Assembly: GCA_946613735.1 (NCBI GenBank)
Contig: CAMOFS010000026.1
Span: 1-10,386 of the forward strand
DNA from: an uncultured Lachnospiraceae bacterium
Lineage (GTDB): Bacteria; Bacillota_A; Clostridia; Lachnospirales; Lachnospiraceae
Direction of reading: 5' to 3'
Length of the DNA stretch: 10,386 bases
Under the pieces are notes generated by a model, which saw only the letters and a program-made list of their open reading frames with translations, did not search any database and was not told the origin of the DNA. Each line of letters starts with the position of its first letter. Positions within the stretch are counted from its first letter, which is position 1. Shown one piece after another: positions 1 through 7,173 of the stretch. Position numbers and translations under genes: made by a program.

Positions 1-331
1 CTGTGAGGCTGTAAGTCACAGGTTCAACAACAGCGTTGGGGTCATATTCCATGTCAGCATCCTGGATTATCACCACATCACCGGTAGCAGCCTTAAAGCC
101 CGTGGCCAGTGCGCCTCCCTTACCGGTATTCTTCTCGTGATAGATCACCCTGTCCACCTGGGATTCGATCTCGTCCCGGATAAACTCCCTTGTCCCATCC
201 GTGGACAGATCCTCCACTATGATGATCTCCTTATCCTCTATGGGAGCATTTTTTACCTTTTCCAGTATAACAGGAAGACTCTCCCTCTCGTTATAGCATG
301 GTATTATTATACTAAGCTTTTTACTCTGCAT
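1..331 (-). CDS. Family 2 glycosyltransferase, DPM1-like (N-terminal part, cut by window edge)
   Basis: The first 110 residues are visible; the gene continues past position 1. They form the start of a GT-A fold family 2 glycosyltransferase. There is an N-terminal strand ending in IIIPCYNE (residues 8-15), a nucleotide-binding segment VEDLSTDGT (39-47), a GKGGAL turn (70-75) and the metal-binding DAD of IIQDADMEYDP (91-93). The ATGD/IIQDAD/EYDP pattern is typical of dolichyl- or polyprenyl-phosphate sugar transferases. The sugar and acceptor cannot be read from this fragment, and any C-terminal membrane helices lie outside the window. The usual first Asp of the VDDxS motif is Glu40 here. The ATG shares one base with the stop of the upstream LtaS-like gene (TGATG), and an AGAGG ribosome site lies shortly upstream. 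This supports the start and places the gene in the same operon. Confidence 0.9.
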   Translation of the reverse strand, partial: MQSKKLSIIIPCYNERESLPVILEKVKNAPIEDKEIIIVEDLSTDGTREFIRDEIESQVDRVIYHEKNTGKGGALATGFKAATGDVVIIQDADMEYDPNAVVEPVTYSLT

Positions 332-2178
332 CAATCGTTCCTCTTTTGATTATGGTCAAACATCCTGTAATACTGGATGTATTCGTACTGCCTTAATAAC
401 TCTTTATTATCTTCTGACAGTCTGTATTTTTCATCAAGCATTACAAAGCCGGTGTCTGTAGCATAGTATCCTGCACTGTTTATGACGGGAAATTGTTCCT
501 TTAATCTTAACAAAAAGCCCTCATACCGTGACAGGTCGCATCCCGCATAATAGCGTGTTACTGCACCGATATAGTTTAGACTCATTACGGATTTGTCATC
601 AATCTTTTTTTCATATTTTTTGTCCGGCACCCTGTAATTGGTCCAGATAAAATAAGGGGTGGCATACAGGCTCTGATTAAACTCCGCCTCATCTGTATGG
701 AGCTTTTGACCCTTTCTCTTTATTGCTGACTCCGTCCTGCCTGAAAGACCCGGTTGATGGTCTCCAAAGAAAACCACCTCCACGGGACGGTCCAGCTTTT
801 TTACTTCTTCCATAAGCATCTCAAGAGCATCATCAGAGGCTGACATCATGCCCTCAAAAACCTTAAGATCCTCGCATGTATCATAATAGCCTCGAAGCTC
901 AGTAACATAATCCGGAAATGTTTCTGCATCATATCCACCATGATTTTGCAGTGTTATGTTCATGACATAGGTGGCCTCATCATGGACCTTTACCTCCTGC
1001 AAAAGCCGCAGATAATCCCCATAGTCATTTTTATAGTCACGGGCATCCCGATAGTTTTCGTCATAATCCTTTGCATAAAGATAAGAATCAAAGCCCATAT
1101 CGGCATACACGATATTCCTCTTCCAGTTTGTGGCAAAGAAAGGATGCATAGCTATGGTAGTGTAGTCCTCGCTATTGTATTCCGATATCCAGGTGGGTAT
1201 CCCAGAAAAGCTGTACATCATATAGGGCATGGTGGCGGGCAGAAACTGCATTGTATATCCGGTAAGCGCCTCAAACTCGCTTTTACAGGTGCCGCCTCCC
1301 CTGGTGGAAACGTAGGTATATCCCCACTCCACGGTTCCGGGGTCATCCTTCATGCTGCGGTAATAATCCAGTATCCTTTTGCTATCGGGAAAATTGGCCA
1401 CCACCGAATAATCCGTAAAGCTCTCGTTCATTATGGTTATGATCAGCGGATTTTTGTTTTTAAAACCGCTGAAATCCGGGCGCTTTACCTCTATTCTATT
1501 TTCAGCATCCTTGAGGAAAGTCCTGGCCTCCTTTTTCGTATACCCATCCGGCTTGTCCACCATCATTGCATGAAACTGGTCGAAAAATGACAGCGCGAAA
1601 CCATTTTGGATATATGTACTGGTGGGATCCCAGTAATAGGTCGTCAGGTCGTAGTCCTCAACCACATTAAGATAGCTTGTAGCAAAAAGCCCCAGTGACA
1701 TAAAAAGCCATCCCGCCACAAAGCCTGCCTGGTTCACCCGTCTTGTAGGATGGGGAAACCCCAGGCCAAAATGCCTTAAGACTGCATAAAATACTATGGC
1801 TAAAGCCGCAGCCACACCCGACATAACCATGGCGGTGGTAACAGTTACGGTATATCCTCCGGCCACTGCTTTTGCAGTTCCCACGGAAATAACGTCGGCA
1901 GGGGAGATGGGATAAGTCCTTAGCATTATCACCACCTCATTAAAAATGCCGGAAAAAGCCGCAGCTGCAAAGGTTAGATATATACCGGGATAGATACCCG
2001 GAACCAAAAAGATTATAATGGCTGAAAGGATGGCCGCAATAAAGAGATTAAAATACAGGGCCACTCCGGTAAGCTCACGATAAAATGCCGGATTCTCCGG
2101 ATACTCCAGACAAAACAACACTATACATGGTATCAGTATAACCTGTAGTATACATGAGATCACTCTGAGAGCCTTCAT
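331..2178 (-). CDS. LtaS/MdoB-type membrane phosphoglycerol transferase (sulfatase-fold)
   Basis: This 615-residue protein has about five membrane helices in residues 4-170, then a large sulfatase/alkaline-phosphatase-fold domain expected outside the membrane. The residues that build the LtaS active site are all present: metal ligand Glu252 (IMNESF), nucleophile Thr297 (GGGTCKSEFE), Trp352 and Arg354, His413 (NITLQNHGG), and Asp473-His474 (FFGDHQP). Their spacing closely follows Staphylococcus LtaS as I remember it (E255, T300, W354, R356, H416, D475, H476). The family moves glycerol phosphate from phosphatidylglycerol onto an acceptor. Relatives make lipoteichoic acid (LtaS), decorate periplasmic glucans (MdoB) or decorate rhamnan wall polysaccharides (GacH). 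Lying inside a glycan operon, decoration of that glycan is the likeliest role, so I give no ltaS symbol. The start at 2178 is chosen because GGAGGAGGAG ends two bases upstream and the ATG overlaps the previous stop as ATGA. A longer open frame to 2307 would overlap that gene by about 130 nt. Confidence 0.93.
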   Translation of the reverse strand: MKALRVISCILQVILIPCIVLFCLEYPENPAFYRELTGVALYFNLFIAAILSAIIIFLVPGIYPGIYLTFAAAAFSGIFNEVVIMLRTYPISPADVISVGTAKAVAGGYTVTVTTAMVMSGVAAALAIVFYAVLRHFGLGFPHPTRRVNQAGFVAGWLFMSLGLFATSYLNVVEDYDLTTYYWDPTSTYIQNGFALSFFDQFHAMMVDKPDGYTKKEARTFLKDAENRIEVKRPDFSGFKNKNPLIITIMNESFTDYSVVANFPDSKRILDYYRSMKDDPGTVEWGYTYVSTRGGGTCKSEFEALTGYTMQFLPATMPYMMYSFSGIPTWISEYNSEDYTTIAMHPFFATNWKRNIVYADMGFDSYLYAKDYDENYRDARDYKNDYGDYLRLLQEVKVHDEATYVMNITLQNHGGYDAETFPDYVTELRGYYDTCEDLKVFEGMMSASDDALEMLMEEVKKLDRPVEVVFFGDHQPGLSGRTESAIKRKGQKLHTDEAEFNQSLYATPYFIWTNYRVPDKKYEKKIDDKSVMSLNYIGAVTRYYAGCDLSRYEGFLLRLKEQFPVINSAGYYATDTGFVMLDEKYRLSEDNKELLRQYEYIQYYRMFDHNQKRND

Positions 2179-3434
2179 CTCTCCTCCTCCATCACATAGA
2201 TGATCAAAAGAATGATCTGCGTTGCTATAAAGAGAGTAACCGAAGACTTCACCAGTATCTCCCTGTATATCCCGGTATAAAACTGTACGGGAATGGACGC
2301 TCCCCACAGATGTCCGGGAAGATTATAGAAAAATGATACATGATAGGATATCTCGTTGAACAAAAGAGGCACAAGTGCGCCAATGGAATTTCCGGCCAAA
2401 AGTACAGGCAGGCACCACCTGCTTTTTAGCCTGAAGCCCAGTAGTATCCACAGCGGCAAAACGATCATAAACCAGTAATATGTAGCGGATACAAAGGAGG
2501 CCAGGGCTATGTACATGATCATGGGATAGATACCATAATCCCCTCTTTTAACCTTTTTGTTCACTCCCTTATAAAGACAGATAAAGCAAACTATGAGTGC
2601 CGTAGCAAAAAAGAGCTCCACATTGCCTATAACCTCAGCAAAAAGGCCCTCCGTACGGGTTCTTCCAAAGAGAATGCGTGTCACATCATCCGTATGCAGC
2701 TTCATCTCAAAATATCTGGGCCAAAAGATCCATGTGGCGATCCGGTCAAGGATAAAAGGCGCCACTGCGGCAAATCCCGGAAGTATTATGCCGGAAAGGG
2801 ATACCTCTCCTATGAGCAGCAAAAGCACTGGCACTGTAAGGATAACCGTGAAGGGCTTGATCACCAGGGATATCCCCAGCATAAGCCCGGTAAGGACATA
2901 TTTTTTCTGAAGGAACATCTTTGCAGCTATAAGTACAAAGAGCATCACTATGGCATCCGTCTGACCCTTTGCAACAGTGGCCACACAGACTATTACAGAT
3001 GTCAAAAACAAACCCTTTGCATAACGACGGTTTTCTTTGCTGTAGCCAAGATCATCCAAAAGACTTCCAAAAATGTGCACGTCTATCATGGTCGCCGCCA
3101 GTATCATAAGCTTTTCATAGAAAACATATCCATAGATATCCAACCCCAGCGAGAGGCCTTCATCCACAGCATAAACCGGATACATCAAAAGAGCCATCAA
3201 AAGATTGGCAAGCATACTATAGTTTGTAGCGTTGTTCCTGAGCTCATAAGTATATTCGGGGAACTGTGAAAATTTACCTGCAGATATGCAGTCCAAAAGA
3301 TCCTTTGCCCAGCCTGAAAGTGTGTGTGCATCAGGATGGCCCAGAAAAATACCGCAAAATAAGCAGAGTATCAGACCTGCCAGATATACGATCACAGAAA
3401 TATACCGTTTTGCTTTTTCATTATTGTTTTGCAT
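2175..3434 (-). CDS. Polytopic membrane protein, probable GT-C glycosyltransferase (GT87/PIG-M-like)
   Basis: This 419-residue protein has roughly ten or more hydrophobic segments (about 11-31, 73-90, 141-207, 212-237, 271-289, 303-334, 339-360, 398-415). The first outer loop carries HPDAH and WAKDLLDCI (33-50), in the place where GT-C enzymes put an acidic catalytic residue. The segment KGQTD (156-160), then AAKMFLQKKYVLTGLMLG and VIKPF (192-196), resembles the GQxD...G...KP signature of polyprenyl-phosphate-mannose-dependent transferases (GT87, PIG-M type). The predicted role is transfer of a lipid-linked sugar onto a glycan at the outer face of the membrane; donor and acceptor are unknown. 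The ATG at 3434 begins 7 nt after the preceding stop and has a weak purine-rich site. An alternative ATG at 3458 would overlap the upstream gene by 17 nt with no visible ribosome site. The gene ends in an ATGA overlap with the LtaS-like gene. Confidence 0.82.
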   Translation of the reverse strand: MQNNNEKAKRYISVIVYLAGLILCLFCGIFLGHPDAHTLSGWAKDLLDCISAGKFSQFPEYTYELRNNATNYSMLANLLMALLMYPVYAVDEGLSLGLDIYGYVFYEKLMILAATMIDVHIFGSLLDDLGYSKENRRYAKGLFLTSVIVCVATVAKGQTDAIVMLFVLIAAKMFLQKKYVLTGLMLGISLVIKPFTVILTVPVLLLLIGEVSLSGIILPGFAAVAPFILDRIATWIFWPRYFEMKLHTDDVTRILFGRTRTEGLFAEVIGNVELFFATALIVCFICLYKGVNKKVKRGDYGIYPMIMYIALASFVSATYYWFMIVLPLWILLGFRLKSRWCLPVLLAGNSIGALVPLLFNEISYHVSFFYNLPGHLWGASIPVQFYTGIYREILVKSSVTLFIATQIILLIIYVMEEER

Positions 3435-3441
3435 ATAGCTT

Positions 3442-4677
3442 CTACCACCATTCAACATACCGGTACAGATGTGGTATCACGTCTGCCAGCCATCTGTTGG
3501 CTGAACGCATTGCCTCGCAGATATCCACATCCCAGTATGGTAAAAATAACATCGGGTACACAAGGAGGATATAGCCGTAAAGCTTTTTGGACAGCTTTTC
3601 TTCCATCCCTCCGATAACGGCTCCCACCACCCTATCTCTCATGGCCAAAAGTGCCAGAAGCACTACGAAATAATATGCCACTACACTCATCACCCAGCGG
3701 CCATAGTCTACCTTAAGCAGGAAATCAGGCAGCATTGTAAGGGGGCCCACCAATACACACAGATATTTGAAACGGTTGGCTTTCTTTTCTTTGGCTTCAG
3801 AAAAAAGCCTTACAAAAAGAACCACAAACAACACAATGAAGGGTATCATCACCAGAATATAGATGGGAAACTGTATTCTGTTTACCAGTCGAAGCCCCTT
3901 TTCAGTATCTCCCAGATCTACCCCTAGCACCTCATGAGCCAGAAGGGTAGTATGGTAAATACCCTTGTAGGATAAGGCCTCGGCTTCGGCCACCACCGTT
4001 TCATATACCTTTCTGCCGCTGTTTCTCGAAAAGAGCTCAAAGTATAAAAATAGCTGTGATCCCACCAGAAAGCTCGATGCAAAATATGCCCCGTACCTAA
4101 TCTTCTCACGGCTGTTTTGTGCATCTATAAACCGAACTATGAGAAGAACCAGAATGATGTTAAAATACATAAATACATATCCCTGGTGGAACATCACCCC
4201 AATAGCCGACAGTGGTATCACAAGCCATTCTGCTTTTTTTGATATAATGCACAGCGCTCCTGTCATGCTTACAGCCAGCATGAAAATATCCACTCTTAAA
4301 AAATTATATCCGCCTGAAAAAGTGGACATGGAAAAAGCTATAAAAAGCAAAAGAAGGATCTGAGACGTATCCGTATGCTCAGCCTTTATCCTTTTTTGGC
4401 ATGCAATGGCGAAAAAAAGGATAAGCACAAGAAACAAAAGCGTCATCACAACGGCAAATACAAAAGCAGCATTATAGCTTATCATATTTACCGGCAATAT
4501 CTTATCAAGCACATGATACAGCGTCCCCAGCAGTGCTCTGGAGGTAAAACCGTTTTTATAGTCAAGAGCCAGCATAGTGGTATTGTATGATCTCACCCTC
4601 CATTGACAGGAGGTAAAAAACACTATGAGTCCGAAAATACCCAGCACGGCTATATGATCCTTTTTTACCTTTTCCAT
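3442..4677 (-). CDS. Polytopic membrane protein of unknown family in glycan operon (411 aa)
   Basis: I do not recognise the family. The protein is 411 residues with about ten hydrophobic segments (roughly 8-24, 67-92, 107-121, 126-146, 150-180, 196-216, 268-292, 303-320, 328-347, 366-381). The first outer loop contains LDYKNGFTSR (38-47). Further conserved-looking points are NFLRVD (125-130), FHQGYVF (163-169) and LPDFLLKVDYGRW (316-328). Several of these match points in the next upstream protein (341 aa), suggesting a distant paralogue. In a glycan operon such proteins are usually Wzy/EpsG-like polymerases or GT-C transferases, but no diagnostic motif decides. The ATG at 4677 is preceded by GGAG with a 5-nt spacer. 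The in-frame TTG just before it at 4680 is too close to that site to be the start. The upstream stop lies 10 nt away. Confidence 0.8.
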   Translation of the reverse strand: MEKVKKDHIAVLGIFGLIVFFTSCQWRVRSYNTTMLALDYKNGFTSRALLGTLYHVLDKILPVNMISYNAAFVFAVVMTLLFLVLILFFAIACQKRIKAEHTDTSQILLLLFIAFSMSTFSGGYNFLRVDIFMLAVSMTGALCIISKKAEWLVIPLSAIGVMFHQGYVFMYFNIILVLLIVRFIDAQNSREKIRYGAYFASSFLVGSQLFLYFELFSRNSGRKVYETVVAEAEALSYKGIYHTTLLAHEVLGVDLGDTEKGLRLVNRIQFPIYILVMIPFIVLFVVLFVRLFSEAKEKKANRFKYLCVLVGPLTMLPDFLLKVDYGRWVMSVVAYYFVVLLALLAMRDRVVGAVIGGMEEKLSKKLYGYILLVYPMLFLPYWDVDICEAMRSANRWLADVIPHLYRYVEWW

Positions 4678-4687
4678 CAAATCTCCA

Positions 4688-5713
4688 CTAATACTTCAAA
4701 AGCTGCTCTTCCAACAGCAGCGGTCTGCCATACATAAAATTGATCATCACAAATATAAGATACAGAAGCAAAAACACCCTGGCCCACCGGGAATTATCCC
4801 ATATACTGTCTTTGGAAAAATGTTCTGAGCCCGACATGCTCTCACCCCGCACCAACACCAGCATGGAGAGGATCACCTCCGCCGCGGCATAATAGATCGA
4901 CCTGTAATAATCACCCTCTAAAAACCACACCGCAAAGCCGGGCAAAGCGGCAAAAAACAGGCAATAATAACTTAATCTCAACGAAAACTCGCGCCTTGTC
5001 GATGCCAGTCTCCAAAGCAGTCTTATGAACAAAAAGACAAAGGGCAAGAGAAATAATAGGGTAATTATCCCCTGCTGCAGGGTCAGCTCATATCTTGGCT
5101 CAAAGTCTATTCCATCCCATCTGTTCTGGCCCCTTACGGGAATGACCAGAGCCCCCAAAAACAATACTGCCGTTGCAACAAGAGCTATCCTTTTTTTGCC
5201 ATAAGTCTCATTATCGTCACTCTCCTTTTGTCGAAGAGTAAGGTAAAAGACAAAGGCCATAAGCCATACTCCCCAGGTAGCAGCCGAGACGATATCCCAT
5301 CGGATGATCAAAAAGATGATGACGCCCACATAATTCAGGGCTTTTTTACTCTGCAATACACTAAGTGCCAAAAAGCCCATGATGGCTGAATACATATCTA
5401 TAACACCCAGGTAGTTCTCCGGTAGATACACCGGCACCATCACTACCGACATGGCCGTCAAAAGAAAAGCCACCTGACCTTTTTTCTCATCGCAGGTACT
5501 GACGAGAGTCACCAGGGAAAATATAAGAATGGCAAAAAAATAAACGGCACAGCCAATGCAAGCCGTACGCTTATCATACAATGCATCCACAGGCATATGA
5601 TCCATGGGAATAAATGATCTGTCGTATATCCGGATCACTGCAAAGATCATAAAGGCTGCCTGGGCTATCAAAAAGGCTATATCTTCTTTTTTAATCCTGA
5701 CTGAAGCTGCCAT
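4688..5713 (-). CDS. Polytopic membrane protein of unknown family in glycan operon (341 aa)
   Basis: I do not recognise the family. The 341 residues hold about ten hydrophobic segments (roughly 12-31, 51-72, 80-95, 104-120, 126-138, 142-159, 176-192, 213-236, 246-264, 271-288, 310-327). The first loop is rich in Asp (MDHMPVDALYD, 37-47). The segment NYLGVIDMYSAIMG (100-113) followed by SKKALNYVGVIIFL (122-135) lines up with NFLRVDIFMLAVSMTG and SKKAEWLVIPLSAIG in the 411-aa neighbour. A second match is LPGF plus DYYR (257-260, 268-271) against LPDF plus DYGR. This suggests two members of one membrane-enzyme family, possibly GT-C or polymerase-like. The ATG follows the reductase stop by 3 nt, with only a weak GAAAGAG ribosome site, so translation is probably coupled. 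The function remains open. Confidence 0.8.
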   Translation of the reverse strand: MAASVRIKKEDIAFLIAQAAFMIFAVIRIYDRSFIPMDHMPVDALYDKRTACIGCAVYFFAILIFSLVTLVSTCDEKKGQVAFLLTAMSVVMVPVYLPENYLGVIDMYSAIMGFLALSVLQSKKALNYVGVIIFLIIRWDIVSAATWGVWLMAFVFYLTLRQKESDDNETYGKKRIALVATAVLFLGALVIPVRGQNRWDGIDFEPRYELTLQQGIITLLFLLPFVFLFIRLLWRLASTRREFSLRLSYYCLFFAALPGFAVWFLEGDYYRSIYYAAAEVILSMLVLVRGESMSGSEHFSKDSIWDNSRWARVFLLLYLIFVMINFMYGRPLLLEEQLLKY

Positions 5714-5716
5714 ACA

Positions 5717-6673
5717 TCACTCTTTCACCGAAAGCATATCCGTGATAGTCTGTCTAAGTGGTATCACCGGTGCCCAGCCAACATGGGCATTGATCTTATC
5801 GTAGGAGCCGATCACCACCCTGTTATCATCCGGCCTGACGAAGTCGGGATTCACCCGGCCTTCTACAGTCACTCCGATGATCTCAGCCATCTCGGTGATA
5901 AGATCTGAAAGGGCTATACCGCGTCCTCCACAAACATTGTATACCTCTCCGGGCTCACCCTCCTTCAAAAGGAGATAATACGCCCGTACAACATCTCTGA
6001 CGTCCACAAAATCACGGATGATAGTGGTATCTCCGGTCTCGATCACCCCTTCGGTCTTGCCGGAATCCGCTATGTCCTTGATCCTTTTTAAAAAACTGGG
6101 GATAACGAACCTGTCATCCTGATATGGTCCAAAATGATTGAAGGAGCGGGTAAGCACGATATCCATCCCGTATCCATCCACATATACCTTGGACAAAAGC
6201 TCCTGGGAGACCCTGGCCGCAGCATAGGGACTCACCGGATTAAGGGGCATATCTTCCCTAAGAGGAAGCTTTTTTTTATCAACATTGCCATATTCCTCTG
6301 ATGAACCGACGGAAAGTATGCGGCAGGGCTTATCCATAGCACGGACTGCCTCGGCAACATTTAAAAATATATTGGTATTGTTTAAAACACAATCCGTGGG
6401 ATGCTGCCAGCTGTATGATACGCTGGAGAATGCTGCGAGATGAAGCACAAAATCAGGCAAAAAGGAACGGACAATATCGGCAAACTCCTCCTTGTCCAAT
6501 AGATTGACCTGTGAAAAGCTCACCTCTATCCTGTCAGAAAAGCGTGACATGTCAAGGCTCGGTGTGTTGACATCTACACCTAAAACCTCGCAATCCTGCT
6601 TCGTATCATATAGATATTCCAGAAAATGTCTGGCTACAAAACCGGAAAAACCGGTTATCAGGTATTTTTTCAT
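5717..6673 (-). CDS. rmd: GDP-4-keto-6-deoxy-D-mannose reductase-like extended SDR (RMD)
   Basis: This 318-residue, full-length extended short-chain dehydrogenase should use NAD(P)H to reduce the 4-keto group of the Gmd product, giving GDP-D-rhamnose in the cytoplasm. Visible features are the N-terminal Rossmann motif ITGFSGFVARH (6-16, with Ala14 where the third Gly is usual), LHLAA (77-81), GSSEEYG (123-129), SFNHFGPYQDDRFVIPSF (177-194), RDFVDVRDVVRAY (220-232) and a C-terminal RPDDNRVVIGS (280-290). GSSEEYG, the FNHxGP...FVIPSF stretch and the RP-D---V-G end are hallmarks of RMD rather than of GDP-fucose synthase. The catalytic Tyr150 is present, but the usual YxxxK lysine is Arg154 (codon AGG). 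Gmd lies two genes upstream, which supports the pathway. The start shares a base with the GtrA stop (TGATG), with GGAG about 11 nt upstream. Related proteins are often labelled GDP-mannose dehydratase, so the exact product sugar is not certain. Confidence 0.85.
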   Translation of the reverse strand: MKKYLITGFSGFVARHFLEYLYDTKQDCEVLGVDVNTPSLDMSRFSDRIEVSFSQVNLLDKEEFADIVRSFLPDFVLHLAAFSSVSYSWQHPTDCVLNNTNIFLNVAEAVRAMDKPCRILSVGSSEEYGNVDKKKLPLREDMPLNPVSPYAAARVSQELLSKVYVDGYGMDIVLTRSFNHFGPYQDDRFVIPSFLKRIKDIADSGKTEGVIETGDTTIIRDFVDVRDVVRAYYLLLKEGEPGEVYNVCGGRGIALSDLITEMAEIIGVTVEGRVNPDFVRPDDNRVVIGSYDKINAHVGWAPVIPLRQTITDMLSVKE

Positions 6674-7173
6674 CAGTCTCTCTTCTCCAAAAACTTCTTC
6701 CTGGTCACGAAATTATATACCATCACTATAGCGGTAGCGATGATCTTGGATCCTGCCGTAGCCATACCCTCAAAGGTCATGGGGAAGACTATATTTGCTA
6801 TGTCTGTACACCACCTGGTAAAAGCGCCGCACCAGCCGATACCATCTATCATGCTCATGCAAAGAAGGATTATGAGCTCATTGAGTCCCAGCCCCAGGAT
6901 GCTTAAAACCACAAAGACCACGAACTCCTTGCGCCTATCCATATCATCCCTGCGCTCAAAAACCCAATGCATGGACAGGACATAATTAAAAACTATTGAT
7001 ATAACAAAGCCGAAAAGCGCTCCGACCATCGCGGCGGATGTGGCGGAGCTTCCTGTGGTTCTCAAAACCAAAGCTATCAGGTTCGTAATGGCAAAATCTA
7101 TAAAAAAGCTGGAAAAACCAACCACTCCGAACCTGAGTATCTGATAAAACAAACTGTCCTTTTTATCCGTCAT
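6673..7173 (-). CDS. GtrA-family membrane protein (putative polyprenyl-phosphate-sugar flippase)
   Basis: This 166-residue protein has four hydrophobic segments (about 13-37, 46-68, 84-106, 141-156), the normal GtrA size and topology. GtrA signatures are clear: FGVVGFSSFFIDF (15-27), FNYVLSMHWVF (62-72) and the C-terminal YNFVTRKKF (153-161). The family includes phage GtrA and Listeria GtcA, thought to help move a lipid-linked sugar from the inner to the outer membrane face for extracellular glycosylation. The gene overlaps the preceding GtrB-like transferase by ATGA, with AGGTGG about 9 nt upstream of the start. That is the classic GtrB-GtrA pairing. The loop at about 108-130 is somewhat long. 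The sugar moved is not shown by the sequence. Confidence 0.93.
   Translation of the reverse strand: MTDKKDSLFYQILRFGVVGFSSFFIDFAITNLIALVLRTTGSSATSAAMVGALFGFVISIVFNYVLSMHWVFERRDDMDRRKEFVVFVVLSILGLGLNELIILLCMSMIDGIGWCGAFTRWCTDIANIVFPMTFEGMATAGSKIIATAIVMVYNFVTRKKFLEKRD

Noticed and set aside
940..1590. Open frame of 216 codons on the plus strand
   Set aside because: It lies entirely opposite the LtaS-like gene, whose active-site motifs are intact. The translation shows no family and there is no convincing ribosome site or promoter.
2179..2307. Longer N-terminus for the LtaS-like protein
   Set aside because: The extra 43 residues are polar, overlap the end of the 419-aa gene and have no ribosome site. 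The ATG at 2178 has a strong GGAGGAGGAG and begins directly with a membrane helix.
3435..3458. Upstream ATG for the 419-aa membrane protein
   Set aside because: It would overlap the preceding gene by 17 nt and has no purine-rich site before it. The ATG at 3434 lies just after the stop. The choice is not certain, as both sites are weak.
4678..4680. TTG start for the 411-aa membrane protein
   Set aside because: It is directly before an ATG that has better spacing (5 nt) from the GGAG site.
5717..6673. GDP-L-fucose synthase (fcl) as the reductase's identity
   Set aside because: The GSSEEYG and FNHxGP...FVIPSF motifs and the RPDDNRVVIGS end fit RMD. The fucose synthase pattern with its epimerase Cys/His residues is not seen.
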